64,000 bases of DNA, taken from NCBI GenBank assembly GCA_964351395.1, contig CAYGOF010000008.1, forward strand, positions 1 through 64,000, given 5' to 3'. Both the position numbers and the translations under genes were made by a program. Numbering within the stretch: the stretch's first letter is position 1; the number at the start of each line of letters is the position of its first letter. The stretch is from Imperialibacter sp964351395. GTDB lineage: Bacteria; Bacteroidota; Bacteroidia; Cytophagales; Cyclobacteriaceae. Positions 44,877-53,872 of the stretch are shown here, piece by piece. The notes under the pieces are model-generated. The model made no database searches and was not told the origin of the DNA. It saw only the letters and a program-made list of their open reading frames with translations.

Positions 44877-46397
44877 TCAGGAACTACTAAGACTGAATTT
44901 GTGATGAGTTTTCTTCATAAAACCCATCAAGACATCCCATAGTTGCTCGTACGGAACAATTTCAACTTCTGCAAAAGCGCCACCTGGCTCCGGGGTTCCT
45001 CTTAACCTATCAAGGTAGCGTTGCCCTTTTTTTGCAGCCATATCCGGATTAAAGCTACATTGAACAATAATTGATATTAATTTAAGAAACAGCTTTTCTC
45101 TTTGGCTTTCAGGGTTTTCGTTGAGGTAACGATAAATATATCGCTCAGAATTCGGGAGTTTCGTAAGAGCCAAATCAAGTCGGTCTTTCTTAAGAAAATC
45201 CATGAATTCAAGAATCAATATAGCCACCATAAAACCTTGCTTGTCTTGTGTGTAAAAAGGAAGCCTTTCATAGATATCCGAAAAGCTTAAGACATCCTCT
45301 ACATCCCTGTCAGGCATGATGAAGTATAAATACGCTTTATAAAGCTCCCAGCGTTCTTTAGACTGAATACTTAGTTTATCGAGGAAAGGATTACTAACTA
45401 CCTTGTTCACTACATCTTCCGCCAATTGATAATCCTGGCTATGGAGAGCTAAAAGCACGTAGTTCTCCATATGAGAGAACCAGTTGCCTGAAGACGGTGC
45501 AATATGCTCAAGTCCCTCTTCAGCGCATCTGATTCCGCTCTTGTAGTCCTTTGATCTCAAATAGGCATAGGTCCGGGTATAGACGTTGTGTCTAACATCA
45601 AACCTCAAAGGATTAATTGCCCCCTCTTTTACAAGTCGCATCGCCTCATTAGATATATCTAATACGGCCTCATAGTCACCTAACAATTCACTACTCCATA
45701 TTTTTAATCGATAATATTTTTCAAACAGTCCGTAAGACTTACCCCGATCCCATAATTTCTCAAGCTTCTTTACAGCACTCAGGGTAGAATCCAAATGAAC
45801 TTTTCGCGAATGAACAGATCTACCCAATTGCATCCGCTTCATATAGAAAATATCAAAAGACTCCTCCTCGAATCGATTAATCTCTTCATATTTTTTGATT
45901 TGGCCGATCACTTTCCTTAGGTGATTTGGCCGAAACAGCTCGGAATAAATCACCCGAAGCATCTTTAATGAAATCAAAGTCAAGTCAGTGAATTCAGCCT
46001 CTTGTGAAATAGTAAGGGCCTTTTTTACACTCTTTTCAGCCAGCTCATATTCTCCCTCTTTAAATAGCACTTTTGCCCTGAAGATGTGGCTGTGGCATTC
46101 CTGCTCATAAGGAAAGCTAATATTTCCTTTTGAGTCGCTAAAATCGACGAAGAAAAGCATGTTATTTAGCTTTGAACGCAGCCTCGACTTCAGCATCCGG
46201 TAACGCTGGTCAGTACCATCGCTGCCGTACATGTCAGAAGCTGCGTCATCATCTGTATGATAACGACCACTTTGCACGTTGTTGAACAACTGTTGCTCTT
46301 TACCGGGATTTTCCTCATTGTTAATGACATCGATCAAAGAAATATTTTTCTTGACTCGATTTGTTACAATTCGGACTAATTTCTTGATCTCATTCAT
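44877..46397 (-). CDS. Large helical, TPR-like protein of unknown function
   Basis: A 506-residue soluble protein, almost entirely helical, with tetratricopeptide-like spacing (for example FKEGEYELAEKSVKKALTISQEA, YLRSKDYKSGIRCAEEGLEHIAPS, HSQDYQLAEDVVNKVVSNPFLDKL). No enzyme motif, signal or DNA-binding motif was found. Similar Bacteroidota proteins may be scaffolds. A small secreted-peptide gene lies divergently 163 bp away. Confidence 0.65.
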   Translation of the reverse strand: MNEIKKLVRIVTNRVKKNISLIDVINNEENPGKEQQLFNNVQSGRYHTDDDAASDMYGSDGTDQRYRMLKSRLRSKLNNMLFFVDFSDSKGNISFPYEQECHSHIFRAKVLFKEGEYELAEKSVKKALTISQEAEFTDLTLISLKMLRVIYSELFRPNHLRKVIGQIKKYEEINRFEEESFDIFYMKRMQLGRSVHSRKVHLDSTLSAVKKLEKLWDRGKSYGLFEKYYRLKIWSSELLGDYEAVLDISNEAMRLVKEGAINPLRFDVRHNVYTRTYAYLRSKDYKSGIRCAEEGLEHIAPSSGNWFSHMENYVLLALHSQDYQLAEDVVNKVVSNPFLDKLSIQSKERWELYKAYLYFIMPDRDVEDVLSFSDIYERLPFYTQDKQGFMVAILILEFMDFLKKDRLDLALTKLPNSERYIYRYLNENPESQREKLFLKLISIIVQCSFNPDMAAKKGQRYLDRLRGTPEPGGAFAEVEIVPYEQLWDVLMGFMKKTHHKFSLSSS

Positions 46398-46560
46398 TTA
46401 AAATGACAAAATAGTTCATCTCACGTACGATACTTCAAACTTCGTACCTAAATCTAGCACTTTTTTTAAAGTTAGCAAATGTTACAAACTGTCGTAAATT
46501 GATAAAGCTGGATGTGCCACCTTTGAAACACATTATTAATCACTTCTAACCAGTAACCTT

Positions 46561-46722
46561 ATGGCACAATATGTATTCTTCTTGATCCTTTCCTTAGGCT
46601 TATATTTCGCAAACCCATCGCCTTCATCAGACAGCAGCAAGTCAACGAAAAAAACCAAATCGGCGCTGAAAATCCTCAAGACGGATGGAGGACAAGAAGG
46701 ATGGGTAGAAGGTGGCCGGTAA
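46561..46722 (+). CDS. Small secreted peptide (53 residues)
   Basis: An ATG frame missed by usual length cut-offs. It starts with a signal-like hydrophobic segment (MAQYVFFLILSLGLYFANP), followed by a basic, Ser/Lys-rich region and a Gly-rich end (GGQEGWVEGGR). It may be an exported peptide. There is no family match that I know. It is divergent to the TPR-like gene. Confidence 0.4.
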   Translation: MAQYVFFLILSLGLYFANPSPSSDSSKSTKKTKSALKILKTDGGQEGWVEGGR

Positions 46723-46931
46723 TCATGGGCTTCCCCAGTACATTATCATTTGATAGCCTAAGTATTTTCACCGAAAATCAAATAAGCCTTAGCTGTCAAT
46801 ACCACCATACGGTGGGTAAAAAATGGCCAAAACCGCAGCCGTTGATCGAACTACTATGAAAAATAGCGCCGAAGCCAACAAACGCCATAGGTTATTGTGG
46901 CTAACAATTTACATGTATATCAATTGATGAC

Positions 46932-46962
46932 TTTGCTCACAATCCGTACCGTTGTAAGCAAA
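46932..46962 (-). terminator. Hairpin downstream of malQ
   Basis: TTTGCT and AGCAAA plus ACAA/TTGT form a 10-bp stem with one mismatch (46932-46942 against 46952-46962), 40 bp past the malQ stop. No clear T-run follows on the minus strand, so termination is uncertain. The 279 bp from 46723 to 47001 also holds a CCACC/GGTGG mini-hairpin near 46801. Confidence 0.3.
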
Positions 46963-47001
46963 TCAAAAAGCGAAAATTGACAAACACCGGCTGCCAATGA
47001 C

Positions 47002-49731
47002 TCAATACCTACGGTTTCTTCCAGCTTCGTCCGACATTTTGCGGAGGCAAGCGTTAAAATCATCTTCTTGTAGGAGTTGTTCTAGTGTCAAATGCAATCG
47101 GTATTTCCAGTAATGCTGGGAAACCGCCGGTACATTTATTCTTTCGTCGCCCGGAACAGTCCTTCTAAGGCGCCCATCAAGCGCAAGCAAGTCTTGAATG
47201 GGGAAAATAGCCCACATGGCAGGAGCATGCATGTGTTGGCTAATTATTTGGGCAACAATCCATGGTTCACAAAACGCTGGCGCATTTCCTGTTTGGCCCA
47301 AAATAGTGTTGTAAAACCTCTGAATCTCGCCTTTATCCTCTTCCCACCATCCCCTTAGTGTCGACGTATCGTGACTGGAAGTAGTAGTGACCGACAGGTA
47401 GGGTGTGTTTTCTGGATTCCAAAACTCCCAATCTGGATTGTTTGGCATTCGTTGAACAGCAAGGCTCAACAACTGAAGTGCTGACATCACCCCAGGGACA
47501 CTTTCAGGCACCATTCCAAGATCCTCCCCACAGATAAGCATATTAGTGGCTGCTTTCAGAGCGGGTAATTTCTCCATGGCCCTATCTCTCCAAAAATCAT
47601 TGTGCCTTTTATAGAAATAGTGCACATATAATCTATTCAGGATCTCCTTATTGTGCTCATCGAGGTCTTTATAACTGTAGGTGCTGTGGAAACCAATGCG
47701 GGGATTGAATAAGCTGTCAGATTCCGTTGGCAGAAACAGTACCTCTGCATGGAGCTTAAATAGTTGTGTTTTTAACCATATTAGATGCTCTTTAGCCTCC
47801 GGGCCCTGACTGATCATCTGATCAATTTCGCTGGAAAGTTTTCGCTGAGTATCATAGGCGTCCTTGAAACAGAATTGCTCAGCGTCTAGCTTCTGCAGGT
47901 AGGTTGATTTGACTGCTTCAGCCAAATCCCCAAATATCTCCTGCAGCATATAGGACTTAATATACGGTTGACAATAGCGCTCCTTATTGAAATGTAGCCC
48001 CCAGTCATTCAACTCTCCGTAACTAAATGGCAAACAAGGGTTAAAATGTCCGAACAGACCTTCTACTGCATGCATGGGAATCTCCCATATCCTAAAAAAA
48101 CCAAGAATGTGATCAATTCGAAAAACGTCGAAATAGTCAGCCATTTTACGAAGGCGTGCTTTCCACCAGGCAAAGTCATCTTTTGCCATTTCCTCCCAAT
48201 TATAGGTAGGAAAGCCCCAATTTTGTCCGGTAACAGAAAAGTCGTCAGGTGGCGCACCAGCCTGACAATCCATGTGATAAAGCCCTGGAGCCATCCAGGC
48301 GTCTACGCTGAACCTAAAGATGCCAATAGGAATGTCTCCTTTTAACACTACACCCTTTTCTCTTGCATAAGTCGTGGCATGCTTTAGTTGCTTATCAAGA
48401 TGGACCTGGATAAAATAATGAATCGCTACATCATCGAAATGCTTTTGCTTTGGATCAGCAAATTTGAGCACTTCCGCTTCTGAATAAACTGAATATTGTG
48501 GCCAACGACTGAAATCAGGCGTACCGAAACGGTCTCTCAGGCAGGAGAATACAGCGTAGGACACTAGCCAGCTACTATTTTGCTCAAAAAATGACGTAAA
48601 CGCTTCGCTCTTTAGAAAAACACCTTTTTGTTCTTCATAAGCAAGCTTGAAATACGCCGTCTTGGCGTTCATCACAGCCTCATAGTCGACGTGATCCAGT
48701 TGATTTAATTCAACCCTGGTCTTGTCAAACTCATTTTGTTTCTTTTTGTCAGACAGAGGTCCAATCTCTTGCAAACTGGCATAGATGGGATGAAGGGCAA
48801 AAACAGAAATACCTGCATATGGGTAGGAGTCTATCCAAGTGTGCGACGCAATGGTGTCATTAACCGGCAAAACCTGAATTACTTTGTTCCCTGTAATGAC
48901 GGACCAATCCACAAGCTTTCTAATATCAGCAAATTCCCCTACTCCCGTGCCGGTTTTTGTGCGAAGTGCAAACACAGGAATGGCCACCCCTGCAGCTCGC
49001 CAATTTCCAGATTGGAACCGAAACTGTTCATCTGTTCTTATCGATATGAAATTTTTGTTCGAAGTTGGCCTAATCGGTAAATAGCGATTTTCGCCACCCT
49101 CCCACTCTTCAATTCTTTTTGACTTGGTATTATATAAAACATATTTGTACTCAATCGGAAGCGATTCTTCTTCCAGGTGTAGATCCAACTTCCAAATAGG
49201 GAAATCTACGTTACTCATCAATGCCACACCTGTTTCATCCCATTCGCCAAGAGCTTTATGGCTACCGATTACCCCTACTTGATAATCTTTGCCTACCCTT
49301 GGAAGTCTTAGCTGAAGGCGATACAGAATTCCCTTTTGGCTTGCCTTTTTTGACTGTTTCTTGCTTGTTTGCACAAAAAAAGATTGCATGAAAGGCGACG
49401 TCGAAAGCAAGTTTTGCTCATCTCCAACCGGCCTCCAGTAATCTCGAATGTCAACATTCTGATAAAGTTGAGCATCAATAGCGAGTTTACGACCACCACC
49501 ATACTCCCGCTCGGTTACGCCTGAGCGTTCGTCAACAACGAGATAGCTGTAATCAAAAGCAGATGCTTCCTGCTCACTCAGTTCTACCTCCACCGACCAC
49601 TGTTCACCTACAGTTGGAATCATAGCTACAGCATCGCTTTCCTTGCCAAAGCCAAGCTGTTTTGGTGAACCACAAATAAATAGCCTTTGCCCCCAAACTG
49701 TACGGTAATCGATATTGAATTTTATCTTCAT
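47002..49731 (-). CDS. malQ: 4-alpha-glucanotransferase with N-terminal tandem CBM20
   Basis: A 909-residue cytoplasmic enzyme. Two N-terminal starch-binding CBM20 domains (about 1-110 and 130-250; WGQRLFICGSPKQLG and VGVIGSHKALGEWD) precede a GH77 amylomaltase catalytic domain. The nucleophile is in FRIDHILGFFRIWEIP, the acid/base in ICGEDLGMVPESV and the stabilising Asp in SSHDTSTLRGWWEE. It disproportionates maltodextrins. The architecture resembles plant DPE2. ATG 49731 is used, not the earlier frame start at 49785. Confidence 0.95.
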   Translation of the reverse strand: MKIKFNIDYRTVWGQRLFICGSPKQLGFGKESDAVAMIPTVGEQWSVEVELSEQEASAFDYSYLVVDERSGVTEREYGGGRKLAIDAQLYQNVDIRDYWRPVGDEQNLLSTSPFMQSFFVQTSKKQSKKASQKGILYRLQLRLPRVGKDYQVGVIGSHKALGEWDETGVALMSNVDFPIWKLDLHLEEESLPIEYKYVLYNTKSKRIEEWEGGENRYLPIRPTSNKNFISIRTDEQFRFQSGNWRAAGVAIPVFALRTKTGTGVGEFADIRKLVDWSVITGNKVIQVLPVNDTIASHTWIDSYPYAGISVFALHPIYASLQEIGPLSDKKKQNEFDKTRVELNQLDHVDYEAVMNAKTAYFKLAYEEQKGVFLKSEAFTSFFEQNSSWLVSYAVFSCLRDRFGTPDFSRWPQYSVYSEAEVLKFADPKQKHFDDVAIHYFIQVHLDKQLKHATTYAREKGVVLKGDIPIGIFRFSVDAWMAPGLYHMDCQAGAPPDDFSVTGQNWGFPTYNWEEMAKDDFAWWKARLRKMADYFDVFRIDHILGFFRIWEIPMHAVEGLFGHFNPCLPFSYGELNDWGLHFNKERYCQPYIKSYMLQEIFGDLAEAVKSTYLQKLDAEQFCFKDAYDTQRKLSSEIDQMISQGPEAKEHLIWLKTQLFKLHAEVLFLPTESDSLFNPRIGFHSTYSYKDLDEHNKEILNRLYVHYFYKRHNDFWRDRAMEKLPALKAATNMLICGEDLGMVPESVPGVMSALQLLSLAVQRMPNNPDWEFWNPENTPYLSVTTTSSHDTSTLRGWWEEDKGEIQRFYNTILGQTGNAPAFCEPWIVAQIISQHMHAPAMWAIFPIQDLLALDGRLRRTVPGDERINVPAVSQHYWKYRLHLTLEQLLQEDDFNACLRKMSDEAGRNRRY

Positions 49732-49851
49732 AATAAAGAACAACAATGGTAATGATTGACTTTGTCGATTGACTCCATCAACCAATTGATCTTTCTTGAA
49801 ACGCCGGGGAATGTCAATAAGGTTTGATTTAGCGACGTTTGCATCTTTTCA

Positions 49852-49859
49852 CAAATATA
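49852..49859 (-). promoter_or_regulatory. -7 promoter box upstream of malQ
   Basis: On the minus strand TATATTTG matches TAnnTTTG exactly, 121 bp upstream of the malQ ATG. This implies a long 5' leader. No good -33 was seen, so malQ may also be transcribed from the upstream MFS gene. Confidence 0.35.
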
Positions 49860-49952
49860 AAGGCATAAACACCATTACATTAATATTGACATCAAAATAA
49901 GAATGACACAGTAATTTACTAACCTGGCGTGTAGGTTGGCCTTGCCCAATGG

Positions 49953-51440
49953 TCAATTTTCGTCCTTCACAAAAAGTACCATTACGGCAGCTATAATGAA
50001 TGAAACGCCTCCTATTATGAGTGCGTAAATGGCCTCTCCTTCAAATACCCGCTTGACAAGAAAGCCCAGCAATGAAGCGGCGCATATTTGCGGAATAACA
50101 ATAAAGAAATTAAAGATACCCATATAGACACCCATTTTTCTGGATGGGATCGCTCCTGCCAAAATAGCATAAGGCATGGCAAGGATACTGGCCCAAACGA
50201 GACCGATGCCAATAAATGGAAGCACCAGAAGCGTTGGAGACTTGATGAAAAAGATCGATATGAAACTAATACCGCCCACAACCAAAGAAATAGTATGGGT
50301 CATTTTTCTGGACGTCATGCTAGCGAGCCAAATCAACCCAAAAGCAAGAAGTGCTGCTGCTCCGTTGTAAACAGAAAATAGCACGCCAACCCAGTCGGCA
50401 CCGTCGTTGTAAAGCTGAGAAGCAGCATCTTTAGTGCCATACACATGGGAGGTGATAGCCGCAGTGCTATATATCCACATGGCGAACAGGGAAAACCAGG
50501 AAAAAAACTGAACCACTGCCAATTGCTTCATGGTTAACGGCATTCGATTGAGGTCGGAAATAATCGAAGTCAGCCCATTTTTTAAACCTGATTTTGCCAT
50601 AAAACCAGCAGCAAGCTCCACCACTCCGAAAACAATCAAGCCAACAGCCAAAATATAAACTTCCTTTTCAGCATTGACATATAATAGGGCTAAACTGAGC
50701 GCCAAGCCCAATACAAGCAGTATCACCCCTGTCGAAATAAAGGTAGCAAGCTTTACAGTATCTTCCAGCTCCGTAGCACCACTAGCAGCCTCATCCCCCT
50801 CAAATTGATCAAATTCTTCTGGTGAATATTCCTTTGTCTTTACCACCGTCCAAATAATGGCTGCAATGAAAACAACACCCCCTATGTAAAACGAATACTT
50901 CACAGATGGTGGAATAACACCCTCATCAGCGGTATTCGGTATTCCAAACCAGTTAGTAAGCATATAGGGCAAGGCTGATGCTACGACCGCCCCTGTCCCA
51001 ATAAAAAAACTCTGTGTCGCAAAACCGCTTGTTCGCTGATCAGCAGGTAGCATATCACCTACGAAAGCACGGAAGGGTTCCATTGAAACATTGATAGAGG
51101 CATCCATGATCCAAAGCATGCCGGCCGCTACCCACAAAGTCGGAGAATTAGGCATGATCAGCAATGCTATAGACGCCATGATGGCTCCCGCCAAAAAATA
51201 GGGTCGCCTGCGGCCCAGTCTGGTCCAGGTATTGTCACTCATATGCCCTATAATGGGCTGTATGATCAATCCTGAAACCGGTGCTGCAATCCAAAGGATG
51301 GGAATGTTATCTATTTCGGCACCGAGGGTCTCAAAAATCCTGGAAACATTAGCGTTTTGCAGCGCAAACCCGAACTGAATGCCGAGGAAGCCGAAGCTCA
51401 TGTTCCAGATTTGCCAAAAACTGAGGCGAGGTTTTTCCAT
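49953..51440 (-). CDS. SLC45-like MFS sugar transporter (maltose/maltodextrin importer)
   Basis: A 495-residue transporter with twelve hydrophobic segments. The N-terminal GFALQNANVSRIFETLGA and GHMSDNTWTRLGRRRPYFLAG are hallmarks of SLC45/plant sucrose-transporter relatives, the group of bacterial maltose transporters. It should import maltose or maltodextrin across the inner membrane. It lies between lacI and malQ on one strand. The frame extends to 51482, but ATG 51440 fits family starts. Confidence 0.9.
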   Translation of the reverse strand: MEKPRLSFWQIWNMSFGFLGIQFGFALQNANVSRIFETLGAEIDNIPILWIAAPVSGLIIQPIIGHMSDNTWTRLGRRRPYFLAGAIMASIALLIMPNSPTLWVAAGMLWIMDASINVSMEPFRAFVGDMLPADQRTSGFATQSFFIGTGAVVASALPYMLTNWFGIPNTADEGVIPPSVKYSFYIGGVVFIAAIIWTVVKTKEYSPEEFDQFEGDEAASGATELEDTVKLATFISTGVILLVLGLALSLALLYVNAEKEVYILAVGLIVFGVVELAAGFMAKSGLKNGLTSIISDLNRMPLTMKQLAVVQFFSWFSLFAMWIYSTAAITSHVYGTKDAASQLYNDGADWVGVLFSVYNGAAALLAFGLIWLASMTSRKMTHTISLVVGGISFISIFFIKSPTLLVLPFIGIGLVWASILAMPYAILAGAIPSRKMGVYMGIFNFFIVIPQICAASLLGFLVKRVFEGEAIYALIIGGVSFIIAAVMVLFVKDEN

Positions 51441-51484
51441 GTTGTTGAAGCAAGTAGGTAAAATCAAAAATCCGAAACGCAATC

Positions 51485-51495
51485 AAATCGGATTT
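51485..51495. promoter_or_regulatory. Palindrome upstream of the MFS transporter
   Basis: AAATCGGATTT, extended to CAAATCGGATTTG (51484-51496), is a perfect odd palindrome 44 bp upstream of the transporter ATG. A half-site AAATCCGA lies at 51468-51475. Similar bases (AAAACCGATTT, 52681 onwards) precede the aldolase promoter. It is a candidate operator of a locus regulator. Confidence 0.45.
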
Positions 51496-51563
51496 GGGTA
51501 AAATATCAAGGCAACCCAATAAAAAGCAAAAAGACTTTTGGCCAGGTACTTTAACCTGAATGC

Positions 51564-52586
51564 CTATCGCATGGAAGACTTACGAATGATCAGCTTTGTC
51601 TTTAATACTTCTGTTCTAGGTACAAAGTCATCTTCATCTGTCTCTGACTGTTCAATAAACAGTTGCGCTGCTTTCTGTCCCATCTCGAAGCCAGGCTGCG
51701 ACACCGTAGATAAAGACGGATCCACAAGGGACGAAATCTCCCAGTCGCTGAATCCAACAATCGCAACGTCTTTTGGCACAGAAATACCCCTTTCTCTTAA
51801 CGCAATCATGGCACCAATACCCACCATATCGTTATTGGCAAATATTCCGTCAAAAGTCAGTTTTTTGTTGAATAATGTGGCAATTTGCCTGCCTCCCTCA
51901 TCAAAGGTCGTTTGCTCACAATGAATGATAAGGTCTTCATTTACAGGGATATTATGTCTTTTTAACGCCGCCAAATAGCCATCTCTTCTGTTTTTCGTGA
52001 TTCCAAGGTTCTTTGGGCCTTCGAGGTGAACAATCGATTTGCAGCCAATACTTATCAAATGCTCGGTAGCCTGAAAAGCACCGTCGTAATCGTCGACAAT
52101 CACCCGGCTCGTTTTTAACTCATCGCAAATCCTATCAAAAAGCACCAACGGAATACCTCTATCCATCAAGTTTCTAAAGTGATCATACGTTACAGTTTCT
52201 TTACTCAATGAAGCCAAAATACCATCAACTCTACTGTTAACCAGGGCATTGGTATCTGACACTTCTCGTTGGAATGATTCGTTAGTTTGAGAAATGATCA
52301 CGTTATACCCGGCTTTATAGGCAACATCTTCAATTCCACTAATAATCGTAGAGAAGAAAAAATGAACAATTTCAGGGATAATGACACCTATCGTGTTGGT
52401 CTTACTTTTACGCAAGCTCAGAGCAATCAAATTTGGCTGGTAGTTAAGTTTTGCTGCCAGTTCCCCTACTGCTTTTTTTGTCTCTTTGCTTATATCTGGA
52501 TGGTCTTTTAGCGCCCTTGAGACAGTAGAAGGAGAAATATTAAGTTCTCTTGCTATGTCTTTAATGGTTACCGGGGGGTTTTTCAT
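51564..52586 (-). CDS. LacI-family transcriptional regulator
   Basis: A 340-residue regulator. The N-terminal HTH reads VTIKDIARELNISPSTVSRALKDHP (about residues 5-29) with hinge helix LNYQPNLIALSLRK, then a periplasmic-binding-protein-like effector domain (IGVIIPEIVHFFFSTIISGIEDVA, FANNDMVGIGAMIALRERG, VGFSDWEISSLVDPSLSTVSQPG). It very likely senses a sugar, probably maltose or maltodextrin, and controls the flanking locus. It is divergent to the aldolase operon. Confidence 0.95.
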   Translation of the reverse strand: MKNPPVTIKDIARELNISPSTVSRALKDHPDISKETKKAVGELAAKLNYQPNLIALSLRKSKTNTIGVIIPEIVHFFFSTIISGIEDVAYKAGYNVIISQTNESFQREVSDTNALVNSRVDGILASLSKETVTYDHFRNLMDRGIPLVLFDRICDELKTSRVIVDDYDGAFQATEHLISIGCKSIVHLEGPKNLGITKNRRDGYLAALKRHNIPVNEDLIIHCEQTTFDEGGRQIATLFNKKLTFDGIFANNDMVGIGAMIALRERGISVPKDVAIVGFSDWEISSLVDPSLSTVSQPGFEMGQKAAQLFIEQSETDEDDFVPRTEVLKTKLIIRKSSMR

Positions 52587-52725
52587 TTATCTTTTGGTTT
52601 AAACGCAAGGCTTGGAGCGAAAATAAAAGTAGGCATCAAATTCTACAAACTTGGGTCAGAAGTTATAAATTTTTCAAGTAAAAACCGATTTACTCCATTT
52701 GCCGACTCTAAAGTTAAGCTCCTGT

Positions 52726-52756
52726 TTTGCTTATTTGCCATTTAGGGATAATTTTG
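52726..52756 (+). promoter_or_regulatory. Bacteroidota-type promoter of the aldolase-amylase operon
   Basis: TTTG (52726-52729), 19 bp, then TAATTTTG (52749-52756) gives a textbook -33/-7 arrangement for this phylum, about 42 bp upstream of the aldolase ATG. The divergent lacI gene has a weaker TTTG-N20-TATTTTCG candidate in the same gap. Confidence 0.62.
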
Positions 52757-52798
52757 ATCTTTCCCGCTGAAAATTAAAATTCAACAAAATATTATACT

Positions 52799-53863
52799 AT
52801 GAAATTCAGACCAGGCGTAATTACAGGTGACGAAGTAAAGGAAGTATTTGACTATGCTAACAAAAATGACTTCGCCCTCCCTGCTGTCAATGTAATCAAT
52901 ACTAATACTGTTAATGCGGTACTGGAAACTGCCAAAGCGGTCAATTCTCCGGTGATCATCCAATTCTCGAACGGAGGTGCTTCATTTTTTGCTGGTAAAA
53001 GCCTTACCAACGATAACCAGTTTGCCTCAATAGCCGGTGGAATCTCCGGAGCACAGCATGTGCATCTGATGGCCGAAAAGTATGGCGTCACTACTATTCT
53101 GCATACCGACCATTGTGCCAAAAAATTACTTCCATGGGTAGATGGATTGCTTGATGCTGGCGAGAAGTTTTATGAGACCCACAAAAAACCTCTTTATAGC
53201 AGTCATATGCTTGACCTATCTGAAGAGCCTATTGAGGAAAACATGGAAATTAGTACCAAGTATTTCAAAAGAATGGCTGCAATGGGCATGACATTGGAAA
53301 TTGAATTAGGCGTAACTGGCGGTGAAGAAGATGGCGTTGACAATTCAGATGTTGACAGTTCAAAACTTTATACGCAACCTGAAGAAGTAGATTTTGCCTA
53401 TTCTCAACTGAAAGCTATTTCTGACAATTTTACCATTGCAGCAGCATTTGGAAACGTTCATGGTGTATACAAGCCAGGCAATGTAAAATTGAGCCCTATC
53501 ATTCTTAAGAACTCACAGGACTTCATCATTAAGAAGCACGGCACAGGCCCCCTACCGGTGAATTTCGTTTTCCATGGTGGTTCAGGATCTACAAGAGCAG
53601 AAATAAGAGAGGCTATTTCTTATGGTGCTATCAAAATGAATATTGACACTGACATGCAGTGGGCATTTTGGGATGGCGTAAAAGATTATTACAAGAAGAA
53701 CGAGGGCTATCTGCAAGCTCAAATCGGCAATCCTGAAGGCAGCGACAAGCCTAACAAGAAGTTTTACGATCCAAGAGCCTGGTTAAGGGAAGGTGAGAAA
53801 ACTTTTGTTAATCGTTTGAAGCATTCATTTGAAGATTTGAATTGCATCAACCGAAACGCATAA
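52799..53863 (+). CDS. fbaA: Class II fructose-bisphosphate aldolase
   Basis: A 354-residue zinc-dependent class IIA aldolase. The catalytic and zinc segments are LHTDHCAKKLLPW (His at about 102-105), the active-site Glu stretch EIELGVTGGEEDGVD (about 164), AFGNVHGVYKPGNV (zinc His, about 221) and FVFHGGSGSTRAEI (zinc His, about 260), followed by NIDTDMQWA for phosphate binding. It cleaves fructose-1,6-bisphosphate. It heads the amylase operon; the next gene begins 10 bp later. Confidence 0.95.
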   Translation: MKFRPGVITGDEVKEVFDYANKNDFALPAVNVINTNTVNAVLETAKAVNSPVIIQFSNGGASFFAGKSLTNDNQFASIAGGISGAQHVHLMAEKYGVTTILHTDHCAKKLLPWVDGLLDAGEKFYETHKKPLYSSHMLDLSEEPIEENMEISTKYFKRMAAMGMTLEIELGVTGGEEDGVDNSDVDSSKLYTQPEEVDFAYSQLKAISDNFTIAAAFGNVHGVYKPGNVKLSPIILKNSQDFIIKKHGTGPLPVNFVFHGGSGSTRAEIREAISYGAIKMNIDTDMQWAFWDGVKDYYKKNEGYLQAQIGNPEGSDKPNKKFYDPRAWLREGEKTFVNRLKHSFEDLNCINRNA

Positions 53864-53872
53864 CACACACCG

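Noticed and set aside
49832..49842. GCGACGTTTGC near the malQ promoter as a LacI operator
   Set aside because: Only the right half matches the operator pattern; symmetry extends only four bases, so it is at most a half-site.
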